From Endomychus coccineus (Eukaryota; Arthropoda; Insecta; Coleoptera; Endomychidae), in assembly GCA_958510875.1 (NCBI GenBank), contig OY294067.1, positions 258,851,736 through 258,915,735 on the forward strand: DNA of 64,000 nt, read 5' to 3'. The translations under genes were made by a program, and so were the position numbers. Positions within the stretch are counted from its first letter, which is position 1. Each line of letters starts with the position of its first letter. The notes under the pieces were generated by a model. That model worked only from the letters and a program-made list of their open reading frames with translations, had not been told where the DNA came from and searched no databases. Shown here piece after piece: positions 54,520 to 64,000 of this stretch.

Positions 54520-55365
54520 AACAATTATCAGAGGTGCAAGATAATTGAACGAAATTTGTTAGTGTTAAGCTTCTCATGCCGTATTTATTGATTTGAATTG
54601 GATTTTACTAAATAGGATCAAAGAAGGAGGATGGGGGGGGGGGGGGGTAACATAGGGTGAAACCTTGTTCAATTGATATTTCTGCAATTTCGTTCGATTT
54701 GAACTGGAAATTCCAGTATGGTGATGTACTTTCCTTGAAAAATGTACTCCTGTTTCATGTCACTAGAATGAACGGTCTCGAGCAAAATGCATTCCAATTT
54801 TTTTGACTTAGCCACATCCATTAATAACAATTTTCACGCCTAAATTCAGCGTTTTCAATGAGTGTTAACCGCGTGTTGGTACGTGTTCCGTTCGAAGAGA
54901 TGAATCATTGAGATAAATTTCAGTGAAATAGCAGTTAGGGGATTTCACATATTTAATACACATTTCTACCATACTGTCATATCCAAACGGGAATGAATTT
55001 GAAGGGTGTGAATAAACTGGAATGAAAAATTTATATAACAAAAAAAAAACTAACTTATGTTGAGTCAAAATGAAATGACAAAAGGCACCTAAGAGAAAAT
55101 AAAGGGTGCTCTAATCTTAAATAGTCGTACAGGGACAACTAAGCCGGGAGTAAATTGATTGAATGCATTTTTTTTACTCAGAAGTTAAGACAACAACTAA
55201 TAAACTATAACTAAACTAAGAATCAGTAAGCTGCGCATATGCTAAAATGGAGTGAGTGAGTGAACCAAAAAGAGGAAAACTTCGTTCACTATACTCACTC
55301 TGTCGTAGTTAAATTAGCGAAATCAAACTCTTAAATCCATTCAATTTGTTCATTTCACTGTTCGT
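54520..55365. other. No recognised gene; G15 run
   Basis: A homopolymer of 15 G lies at 54633-54647. Remaining frames are short and without motifs. Confidence 0.45.
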
Positions 55366-55369
55366 GTGG

Positions 55370-56055
55370 TCACTCCGTCTTAAGCGAAAGAATTGGTTTG
55401 CTACGTCCACTCCATCTTCCGTATAAGCCCGTCTTACTTAAATCAGTGAAAACCTAACTCTTACATTAATTTCGTTTTTTCATTTTACTGTTCGCTAAGC
55501 TAGCACTTATCCTTCCTTACAATTGTATATTCCATGTAATTTCAAAGTATTGAAGGATCTAAAATACAGACTAACCAGATCCATTGATTGAAAATTGAAA
55601 GGGTAACTCTTTCAATCAACGCCGGACTTCAGTTATACGGATTCGCGATTATCAGGATTGAGAATAGTCTATGTGTTAGCGCTACCTCTTTGTCGGGAGA
55701 AGTCGACGGAACGCCCTCGCCCTTTGTCGGGTGCCGCACCAGCAGATGCGACCGACAGCGTACGTGTTGTTCTTTTTCTCTGAGAGAAACAGAGCAACAC
55801 GTACTATTATGTCTAAAATCGGCCAGACAGTTAGCACACCGAACGACGCGTGGAGATACGACTTTGTGTTTTCATGCTAGCAAATTTGGAGCATCATATC
55901 TAGTTTGTGTCAAAAGTTCAAGTGGATTGCATTTCCCGTTTGGCCGCTATATGAGAACATACATTCTCCATATAACCCGATCCAAAAGCCAAACAACTCA
56001 AACCGAGTTCAGCCATGCTTCAATTGAGTTCCAAATATGTGGCCATTTTCACTAA
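55370..56055 (-). repeat. Dispersed repeat family R2, copy B
   Basis: It is inverted relative to 26465-26905, with the same block order. It contains a 155-codon plus-strand frame (55588-56055) with several Cys and Arg residues but no known domain. The homologous part of copy A does not keep this frame, so I treat it as fortuitous. Confidence 0.6.
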
Positions 56056-56059
56056 TTTC

Positions 56060-57090
56060 TGAAGGTATTGGCTATAACATCCCATCTCTCGCGCAATAAA
56101 GAAAATGTTCAATTCACTCAAAAAAATAGTCAACGTGAGGATTTGAATACAGCAACCGAGGAGTTCAAGGTATGTTGACCCATCTACTTGGTAATGGCTG
56201 CTCCAGAATGTTTCTTAGTTCTTACTTCCAGTCCGTAATGAAACGGAGCTCCATCCTGCTGGAAATGCAGCTGATGGCGAAGGTTTAATGGCGAATCATT
56301 AAGAATGGAGAAGGATTTGTTAAGGGAAAAGAAAAAGGGCTATATATCCAACTTCCAGTATTTTCTCAATGCTAGCTTCGAATATGATCCCAGTGCACAA
56401 CTGATGCATATGCAACTAGTTCAGTTATGCATCTTGGAAACTAGACTCACGAATTCTCATTAGAAAAAACTACGAATCTCTGGTATCGTGAAAAATGAGA
56501 GTTTCTTTCTTAAATTTTTTTCGATGACGGATCTACCCTAACCAAAAAGGTTTGTATGCTTATCAGACAATCAGTAATTATACAATAACAATAAGCATAT
56601 TTGCTGTTTTGCAGCTGACTTGAGCAGATTCTATCTAGTGACAGACATCTCTACTGCCTCACCTCAATGGTAAATATTTCTGGCAGAGCCGAGTAAAGAA
56701 TAATCTATTAAATATTAATTATTAATGAATCTTAATATAAATAATCAGTATGAAGTTATATATAGTTTCGCCAACACAATGAGAAACAGATAAATATCTT
56801 AGAAACTAGAAGCGAATTTTTTCTTCTACAACTTGCTTAGATCAATTATTCTTATGAATAGATATGCCATAAGTAATCGATGGTAGAAGCCGTTAGTTCA
56901 TGGTTATTCATCATTATGATTGAATGAAAGAACAATTACTCTGATTTTATACCACTTTTAATAATAAGATGTAAACGTTACTATATTTTCACCGATGTTC
57001 CATTATCAAACAGATACAAAAGTATCTTTTGACGTTCTTGAGTTAGAACGATAGAAGTCAATCGCTTTGAGGGCGCTTGAATGAAATAAT
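56060..57090. other. No recognised gene
   Basis: A weakly tRNA-like stretch at about 56135-56210 (B-box-like complement of GTATTCAAATCC) could be an eroded SINE. Nothing else seen. Confidence 0.35.
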
Positions 57091-57093
57091 ATA

Positions 57094-58304
57094 CATAAAA
57101 GCTAGAATTTTAAAATTTTTCCTACATTTTGTTCCTAATACCCCATAGATCATTCATGACTATCAAGACCGCGGGGGTCGACCTTTCTACCACCCCCAAA
57201 ACTGTGTTTCAACCCTTCAGAGGAGCATTCTTATAAAAATAATCTAAAAATTTTGAAAAATAATGAATTAAGAGCCGAAAATGACCCCTAGTATGTTTTT
57301 TGGGTCGCTGATCACGATTCCGCAGTCAGTTTTCTCGGAAAACTTCCTCGAGATGGGAAATTTGGAAAAATTATATACAATATATAATTTATAATTTTGT
57401 TGCAAAAATGACCTCTAGTGGGTTTTTTGGCTCGCTGATCACGATTCCGCTGTTATTTTTCCTAAAAAACTCTCCAGATGGAAAATTCGGGAAATTTGAG
57501 ATTTTTCTGGGGCGGTTATGCATAATAAGGTATAATTTTGTTGCGAAAATGACCTCTAGTAAGTTTTTTGGGTCGCTGATCACGATTTCGTTGTTCTTTT
57601 TCACAAAAAACTTTCTCCAGATGGAAATTTCGGGAAATTTGAGATATCCTGAGACGGTTATGCATAATAAAGTATAATTTTGTTGCAAAAATGATGTATA
57701 CCTAATAGGTTTTTTGTGTCGCTGATCACGATTCCGCTGTTATTTTTTCCAAAAAACTCTATCCAGATGTAAAATTCGGGAAATTTGAGATTTTCCTGAG
57801 ACGGTTATGAATAATAAAGTATAATTTTGTTGTAAAAATGACTAGAGGTCACTTTTGCAATAAAATTATTCTTTTCCTCATTCATAACCATCTTAGGAAA
57901 ATCTCAAATTTCCCGAATTTCCCATCCGGAGAGAGTTTTTTGGGGGAAATAACAGCGGAATCGTGATCAGCGACCAGAAAAACTTAGTAAAGTAATTTCT
58001 GCAACAAAATTATACTTTATTATTCATAAGCGTCTCACGAAAATCTCAAATTTCCCGAATTTTCCACCTGGAGAGAGTTATTTGTTCAAACTATCAGCTG
58101 AATCGTGAACAGCGTCCCAAAAAACATATCAGGGGTCATTTTCGGCTCTTAATTCCTCAATTTTCTAAACTTTTGAATTGTTTTTATAAGAATGCTCCTC
58201 TGAGGGGTTGAAACCTTGCTTAGGGGGGGTAAAAAGGTCGACCTCCGCGGTCTTGTTATTAGGAACAAAATGCGAGAAAAAATTTGAGATTCTAGCTTAC
58301 TACA
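57094..58304. mobile_element. Fold-back element with 130-150-bp subterminal repeats (about 1.2 kb)
   Basis: The inverted arms begin near AAGCTAGAAT and continue through CATTTTGTTCCTAATA, GACCGCGG and GGTCGACCT, then GAGGAGCATTCTTATAAAAA and CCGAAAATGACCCCT. Inside, TCGCTGATCACGATTCCG or close variants occur at 57304, 57432, 57573 and 57718 (plus) and at about 57956 and 58091 (inverted). Each is followed by a degenerate AACTCTCCAGATG...GGGAAATTTGAGAT unit. No coding sequence. The element shares its 18-bp word with the 43.5-46.3-kb element but little else. Confidence 0.8.
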
Positions 58305-58309
58305 TATTT

Positions 58310-58640
58310 TTTTATTATGGCCTTTTTCCCGGCTTATTGCCTGGACAATACGGTATCTCAACTGATTTTAGTTACATCGCTTAATTCCATCAAAAGATTC
58401 TCTTGATTTAAGTATTCGATTATATGAGATAGTTTCATTACAAAATAGAAAACTTGTTTGCCTCTCCAATTATTTTTGTAATAATTCTGTGAACTGATTC
58501 AAATTATCCAAAGGCCTCCAGATAACGGAATTTTGGGTGGTGAATATTATTTAAACCCTTGTAATTATTTATTTGCTCTCGTGTTCTAAATACCTGAAAT
58601 ACTCTAAGTTTATTATCGTACTGACCCATTCGATGTCACT
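58310..58640. other. No recognised feature
   Basis: AT-rich spacer between the fold-back element and the PLE A palindrome. Confidence 0.4.
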
Positions 58641-58836
58641 TTTAGAATGGCCTTATAGATGAAGACTTGAATGGACATTTTTTCTCAATTTGGAGAGTGT
58701 TACAATCAAGAGTGATCCAATTCCATGTAGAAAAAGTTGAAATTGAGAGATAATATAATAAGATTCTTGACCCAGTACGAATTATATAAAAAATTCTCGG
58801 GAATTAGGTCACATTAACACTCTGTTATAAATGTTC

Positions 58837-58878
58837 GTCTTTACGTACGTTTCGGTCTCACGACCATCATCAAAAGAC
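58837..58878 (-). ncRNA. Hammerhead-like motif, PLE A minus arm (core mutated)
   Basis: Stem I GUCUU/AAGAC (perfect), stem II GGUC-GUGA-GACC, GAAA, CGUACG and UA are all present. The core reads UUGAUGA instead of CUGAUGA, a change at the catalytically important C3. Confidence 0.6.
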
Positions 58879-59259
58879 TTATTTTGTTAAAAAGGGGTTA
58901 ACTAAAACTAATCAGCACAAGCGTCCATATCGCACAATCTTCAATCAAAAAGCTCACGCCGTCGAAACGAACAGAACCACGAATAATCGAAAATTGTATC
59001 GTTAATATTAAAGTATAGATTTTTTTGTAACAAGAAACCACTGTTAAGTAATATTCTCATAATGTACAAACGCATATTGCTATGGTCTCAAAGCAACTGA
59101 AGTTCTAAGCTATTTGTTTGTAATAACACGACCCAGATGTAGATTTATGACGTACTTGAAAAGGTTTTAGACCTGCATTGGAATTTAGTTTACTTTAAGC
59201 GTTCTTCCTAAAATATACTTTTAACATTATAAAGACGTATGTAGGAATTTGCAAGAGTT

Positions 59260-60149
59260 TTAATTAATCAAGTTAGTATAAATCTGACTCAATCCTTGAA
59301 TATCATTCCTATGATTTACAGAATTTGAATCCCTTTTTATGTGAATCATCTCCAGGATAGATCTTTTATAATAATTGGTTTCTTTAGTTAAAATATTAAC
59401 ATTTTTGTAATCAAATTGATGGTTATAATCAAAACAGTGCTTAGCAAGGGCGGTGGAATTTTCTAAGTTATTATTTCTTGTGCTATACTTATGGCCGTAC
59501 ATTCTTTTTTGTAAATATTGTTTAGAGATTCCAGTATAAGTTCCATCACAATCTAAACAATTCAATTTATATACTGTGTGGGTTTGTTTATCTTTCGGTA
59601 TTACAGGTTTTAGATTTGAGAAATATTTCCCAACACAGTTAGTAGGTTTATGCGCAACATTTATATCGTACTTTTTCAAACATTTCTTAATTTTTTCTGA
59701 GGTCTCCGGAATGTATGGTAAAGTTATATAATTGTCTGTATTACCTGTTATGTTATTTTTATAAGAAGAACCATTATAGATTTTGTTTATTCTCTCTTTA
59801 ATGATAGGATTGTAGAAAGTTTTTGGGTAGCCATTCATTTCCAATGCATTACGAACAATTTTTAAATTTTTGGGACGGTCCTCTGCGTGGGATAATTTTA
59901 CCGCGCGGTCTGTGAGGCTGTTTATGACACTTTTTTCATAACAAGCTGGTGCAACGGAATTGAAATGAAGATAACGTTGAGACCAGACTTCTTTAGTAAA
60001 CCAAGAAGTTTTTATTTTTCCATCTGCATCATGCCTAATGGTCATATCTAGAAAATTAATGTTATTGTTTATTTCTATTTCACAAGTGAATTGAAGTTTA
60101 CAATGGAAATTGTTAAATTTATCAATCACGTATTGAATTTTATCGTTGG
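59260..60149 (-). pseudogene. PLE A RT C-terminus + GIY-YIG, minus arm
   Basis: The frame is open from the palindrome centre (PNDKIQYVIDKFNNFHCKLQ) through NINFLDMTIRHDADGKIKTS, SEKIKKCLKKYDINVAHKPT, the GIY-YIG core HTVYKLNCLDCDGTYTGISK, QKRMYGHKYS and the C-terminus GLSQIYTNLIN with a stop at 59260-59262. It lacks RT motifs A-C, including YADD. It is otherwise intact, indicating a recent origin. Confidence 0.88.
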
Positions 60150-60159
60150 GAAATAAAAT

Positions 60160-61253
60160 AAATGCGTTAAAGTTTTGTTTAGAATGCACTTATTTTCAGT
60201 ACGGTGAGCAATATTTTGGACAAATTTTCGGCACAGCAATGGGATCTCCTATTTCAGCTACCATTGCTAACCTCGTTATGGAATGCCTAGAGGAATCTGT
60301 TATAAATTCATTAGATTTTCAGCCTGTATTCTTTAAACGGTATGTAGATGATTGCCTTATGTGTGTTCCCAACGATAAAATTCAATATTGATAAATTTAA
60401 CAATTTCCATTGTAAACTTCAATTCACTTGTGAAATAGAAATAAACAATAACATTAATTTTCTAGATATGACCATTAGGCATGATGCAGATGGAAAAATA
60501 AAAACTTCTTGGTTTACTAAAGAAGTCTGGTCTCAACGTTATCTTCATTTCAATTCCGTTGCACCAGCTTGTTATGAAAAAAGTGTCATAAACAGCCTCA
60601 CAGACCGCGCGGTAAAATTATCCCACGCAGAGGACCGTCCCAAAAATTTGAAAATTGTTCGTAATGCATTGGAAATGAATGGCTACCCAAAAACTTTCTA
60701 CAATCCTATCATTAAAGAGAGAATAAACAAAATCTATAATGGTTCTTCTTATAAAAATAACATAACAGGTAATACAGACAATTATATAACTTTACCATAC
60801 ATTCCGGAGACCTCAGAAAAAATTAAGAAATGTTTGAAAAAGTACGATATAAATGTTGCGCATAAACCTACTAACTGTGTTGGGAAATATTTCTCAAATC
60901 TAAAACCTGTAATACCTAAAGATAAACAAACCCACACAGTATATAAATTGAATTGTTTAGATTGTGATGGAACTTATACTGGAATCTCTAAACAATATTT
61001 ACAAAAAAGAATGTACGGCCATAAGTATAGCACAAGAAATAATAACTTAGAAAATTCCACCGCCCTTGCTAAGCACTGTTTTGATTATAACCATCAATTT
61101 GATTACAAAAATGTTAATATTTTAACTAAAGAAACCAATTATTATAAAAGATCTATCCTGGAGATGATTCACATAAAAAGGGATTCAAATTCTGTGAATC
61201 ATAGGAATGATATTCAAGGATTGAGTCAGATTTATACTAACTTGATTAATTAA
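60160..61253 (+). pseudogene. PLE A RT (from motif B) + GIY-YIG, plus arm, 5-nt deletion
   Basis: 60160-60391 encodes CLECTYFQYGEQYFGQIFGT, AMGSPISATIANLVMECLEE (motif B) and RYVDDCLMC (YVDD instead of the YADD of the 31.9-kb copy). A 5-nt deletion relative to the other arm (CGTGA lost near 60389) shifts the frame. The rest is read from about 60392 to 61253 and is identical to the minus arm in protein sequence, including the GIY-YIG core. The N-terminus and motif A are missing. Confidence 0.88.
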
Positions 61254-61634
61254 AACTCTTGCAAATTCCTACATACGTCTTTATAATGTTAAAAGTATAT
61301 TTTAGGAAGAACGCTTAAAGTAAACTAAATTCCAATGCAGGTCTAAAACCTTTTCAAGTACGTCATAAATCTACATCTGGGTCGTGTTATTACAAACAAA
61401 TAGCTTAGAACTTCAGTTGCTTTGAGACCATAGCAATATGCGTTTGTACATTATGAGAATATTACTTAACAGTGGTTTCTTGTTACAAAAAAATCTATAC
61501 TTTAATATTAACGATACAATTTTCGATTATTCGTGGTTCTGTTCGTTTCGACGGCGTGAGCTTTTTGATTGAAGATTGTGCGATATGGACGCTTGTGCTA
61601 ATTAGTTTTAGTTAACCCCTTTTTAACAAAATAA

Positions 61635-61676
61635 GTCTTGTGATGATGGTCGTGAGACCGAAACGTACGTAAAGAC
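61635..61676 (+). ncRNA. Hammerhead-like motif, PLE A plus arm (core mutated)
   Basis: Same structure as the minus arm with perfect stem I GUCUU/AAGAC, but the core reads GUGAUGA. The two arms differ at the same C3 position, so at least two changes happened there. Confidence 0.6.
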
Positions 61677-61904
61677 GAACATTTATAACAGAGTGTTAAT
61701 GTGACCTAATTCCCAAAAATTTTTTATGAAATTGAGAGATCAATTCCGAACCAAAATTTAGGATAGTATCTTATTCCTTCTAGAATATCTTGAATTTCAT
61801 GTCCTCCTGATAATATTAATATTACATAAGAAATTCCTAGAATACAAATTAATATAATTTGACTATTAGAAAATGAATAATGTTTCCATAACTGTACCAT
61901 AAAA

Positions 61905-62345
61905 GTTTGATTTACGATATATTTATATTACACAGATGTTTGAGTAAAATTAGGAAACGATGGGTGTCAAAATGAATTGCCCTTAATGTCCGAACATAAA
62001 TGTGAATTACCTTCAGGTGTGGTCGTTTTATTGCTACAAAACATAATTACCTACTAATCATCTGAATATAGTCCCTCCGAAACCATCTGTTTTCAAGCTG
62101 ATGTATTCCATTATATATCCTTAGGTATTAGCTCAGAAAATAGGAATAAAGAAAAATCATAGCTACGTTTCCAAACTAGCGATACTTTTTATATACCGAG
62201 AATTATTAATTGGGATTCATTCATTTAAGTCGCCCTTTTTCACATTTCCATTTAAAATAATATATAACAAATATCCGTAGGGGTTTTTTCTTTGTAGAAT
62301 GATCACCATGTGATGTGCGTCATTCACGATTTGGCAATTGGACAT
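61905..62345. other. No recognised feature
   Basis: AT-rich spacer between PLE A and the duplicated Crypton region. Confidence 0.4.
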
Positions 62346-62350
62346 TGTTT

Positions 62351-63092
62351 ACCGAGTAGGCAAAGCCTAACATTCCTGGACGACTGTGATGATTAGCAAC
62401 AAAGTCCAGGAATGTGACTTTTCCTACGAGGTAAAAATACTATTTTTCCGCAAATCGTTTAAAATTCGACAGTCATTAATTAATTTTGAAAAAATCGTGA
62501 ATAATTTTATTCACAAATATATGGTGCTTTGAAATTTGTAATAAAATTACTTGGGTTACTAAGGAACCTATTACGGTTGAATTGTCGAACTTCACGTATA
62601 TGAATTTAATTGCTGGTGTTCTCGAAAGTAAAATGATAAGTGATGATGAATTTCCCATTTCTGGGACTCCTCCAGAGCTTGTTGAGGCTGTGAATACTGC
62701 TTCATTAGAATTATTGCCAATACCGAGTAGGAAAAGCCTAACATTCCTGGACGACTGTGATGATTAGCAACACAGAGTCCAGGAATGTGACTTTTCCTAC
62801 GAGGTAAAAATACTATTTTTCCGCAAATCGTTTAAAATTCGACAGTTATTAATTAATTTTGAAAAAATCGTGAATAATTTTATTCACAAATATATGGTGC
62901 TTTGAAATTTGTAATAAAATTACTTGGGTTACTAAGGAACCTATTAAGGTTGAATTGTCGAACTTCACGTATATGAATTTAATTGCTGGTATTCTCGAAA
63001 GTAAAATGATAAGTGATGATGAATTTTCCATTTCTGGGACTCCTCCAGAGCTTGTTGAGGCTGTGAATACTGCTTCATTAGAATTATTGCCA
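62351..63092 (+). repeat. 371-bp tandem duplication containing a stem-loop and the Crypton 5' end
   Basis: 62351-62721 and 62722-63092 are nearly identical head-to-tail copies. Each begins ACCGAGTAGG and contains an inverted repeat in which GTAGGAAAAG and ACATTCCTGGAC face GTCCAGGAATGT and CTTTTCCTAC around a loop of about 20 nt. About 200 bp further on each has the start of the Crypton frame. The first copy of the frame runs into the second stem-loop and stops. Confidence 0.9.
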
Positions 63093-63682
63093 AAGAAATC
63101 AAGAGAGAAGTACGAATATGCATATAAACGTTTTATGCACTATCGCAAGAGTAAAAACACGAGTTCTTTCTCAGAAAATGTTGTAATGGCATACTTCCAA
63201 GACCTTTGTTTAAAGAAGAAATCTTCAACATTATGGGCCAATCAATGTTGAAGTCAACCCTTGCAATTAAACACAATGTAGATATATCTACATATTCATA
63301 ACTTCGTTCTTTATTGAAACGGCAAGCTCAACGTTATAGGACAAAGGAAGAAATTGAAAAATTTATCCAGGAAGCTCCAGATAAAGAAAATTTAGTAATT
63401 AAGGTAATTTACAAGGTTTTATCTTCTATTTAGATTATACATTGATTTATTTTTTAGGTGGCTTTAATATTTGGTATTTCTGGAGCCTGTAGAATGTATG
63501 AGTTAGTTCGAATGACTCTACACGATGTAGAAGACCTAGAATCTGAGCTTTCAATTAGCATACCTGATTCGAAGACCAACAAACCAAGATCATTTGTAAT
63601 TAATCAGATGACCTTAAATGTTTATCGAAAGTATGTTTCGTTAAGACCAGAAAAAAGCGGAAAGGGTTGTAACGAAGCTTAA
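62973..63682 (+). pseudogene. Crypton-type tyrosine recombinase fragment with a putative 57-bp intron
   Basis: The start Met at 62973 (duplicated at 62600) opens MNLIAGILESKMISDDEFSI, then ELLPKKSREKYEYAYKRFMH, KNTSSFSENVVMAYFQDLCL and KKKSSTLWANQ. This is the SAM-like N-terminal domain of insect Crypton YR proteins. A one-base shift near 63243 continues MLKSTLAIKHNVDISTYS, a stop near 63300, then LLKRQAQRYRTKEEIEKFIQ and EAPDKENLVIK. A likely intron (AAG/GTAATT to TTTTAG, about 63403-63458) is followed by VALIFGISGACRMYELVRMT with the first catalytic Arg in G-A-C-R, then SISIPDSKTNKPRSF. The frame ends at 63682, before the H-x-x-R and Tyr. The shift, the stop and the missing end make it dead. 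Confidence 0.8.
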
Positions 63683-63689
63683 ATTTCGA

Positions 63690-64000
63690 AAGATTATTTA
63701 ATTCAGATCAGGCAATAAATACGGATGTTACATGTAATTTCAGTTTGAACAGTTCATTATTTCAATAGATATGAATGAATTCCGAATGTGTATTCCGTGA
63801 TTGCCACTTTTCTAAATCTCCGTAATTTCAAATAAGTATAATTATTCAAATAGATGAATCTAATTCATGCCCGTTCAAAATTGCATTTCATTCCGATAAA
63901 ATATGTTACAAAAACAGGGGTCTGGCCAGTTAAGACACCAAACTTTGTGCAGTCTTATGTATAAAAAGGGCGAACAACCTAAAAACTCCGATAACACTTG
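63690..64000. other. No recognised feature up to the window edge
   Basis: The rest of the Crypton catalytic domain would be expected here but is not visible in any frame. Confidence 0.4.

Larger units (their letters stand above)
58752..61726. mobile_element. PLE A head-to-head palindromic pair with 14-bp target duplication
   Basis: A minus-strand copy (58752-about 60150) and a plus-strand copy (about 60160-61726) of the same Penelope-like element face each other 5' to 5'. They are flanked by perfect TGAAATTGAGAGAT (58738-58751 and 61727-61740). The shared arms are about 1.35 kb and translate to identical protein over roughly 285 residues. The plus copy starts further upstream in the RT. The single pair of target duplications around the whole unit implies that it inserted as one event. 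Confidence 0.9.
58642..61900 (-). pseudogene. Possible pre-insertion open frame split by PLE A (speculative)
   Basis: If the PLE and one copy of its 14-bp target duplication are removed, a minus-strand frame of 89 codons runs from an ATG at 61900-61898 across the insertion point to a stop at 58642-58644. It begins MVQLWKHYSFSNSQIILICI, contains one hydrophobic segment, then SGGHEIQDILEGIRYYPKFW. I do not recognise it. Chance frames of similar length occur elsewhere in the window, so this is only a hint of an older coding exon. Confidence 0.2.

Noticed and set aside
55588..56055. 155-codon gene on the plus strand
   Set aside because: No domain is recognised, and the homologous repeat copy at 26.5 kb does not preserve the frame.
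56135..56210. Third tRNA-derived SINE
   Set aside because: Only a weak B-box-like word and no second copy. Not enough to call.
61741..61900. Nuclear copy of mitochondrial DNA
   Set aside because: The AT-rich composition first suggested it, but translation does not give a recognisable mitochondrial protein.

Overview
The window is AT-rich eukaryotic DNA that looks like an intergenic, transposon-packed stretch of an arthropod genome. An insect is most likely and a beetle is possible, but no host gene was found that would fix the taxon. There are no bacterial operons, rRNA genes, CRISPR arrays or clear multi-exon host genes. Almost every recognisable reading frame belongs to a decayed mobile element.

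Layout: (1) 1-8.5 kb: one copy of a dispersed repeat (R1), a P-element-superfamily transposon with a THAP remnant (1719-2527, 8-bp target duplication), a 965-bp TA-flanked TIR element, an RNase-H-bearing LINE (LINE A), a second LINE tail (LINE B) and a dead mariner (7221-8457). (2) 8.5-16.7 kb: mostly unrecognised sequence, a LINE with a 155-bp internal tandem duplication (LINE C), an AT microsatellite and a palindromic Penelope-like element (PLE B). (3) 16.7-24.6 kb: a 2.3-kb IS630/Tc1/mariner-superfamily transposon with about 0.5-kb TIRs, an old PLE A copy, a tRNA-derived SINE (SINE A), a Ty1/copia gag-pol remnant and a nearby LTR-like sequence in the opposite orientation. (4) 24.6-41 kb: repeat R2, a DUF4817-type transposon abutting a MITE, the best PLE A copy (31.9-34.0 kb), LINE D, R1 copy B and PLE C. 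(5) 41-50.8 kb: SINE B copies, one split by a second P-like element, a fold-back element filled with a 150-bp satellite, a SINE A copy split by a PIF/Harbinger element, and another fold-back. (6) 52.6-64 kb: a three-layer nest (fold-back, MITE, LINE A), R2 copy B, a fold-back with 130-150-bp repeats, a head-to-head PLE A palindrome with a 14-bp target duplication, and a Crypton tyrosine-recombinase remnant.

The most interesting signal is a set of short motifs in the terminal repeats of at least three Penelope-like families, plus a 146-bp insertion. By eye they fold as hammerhead ribozymes. Stem I covaries between families, stem II is variable, the core is CUGANGA...GAAA, and stem III is so short and self-complementary that it could work only as a tiny hairpin or as a dimer. 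Second is a pair of otherwise different fold-back elements that share the 18-bp word TCGCTGATCACGATTCCG in tandem units. In one of them a variant of the unit has been amplified into a 150-bp satellite. Third is a SINE whose 3' tail resembles that of a LINE in the same window.

All identifications come from reading the sequence and recalled family features. No database search or folding program was run.
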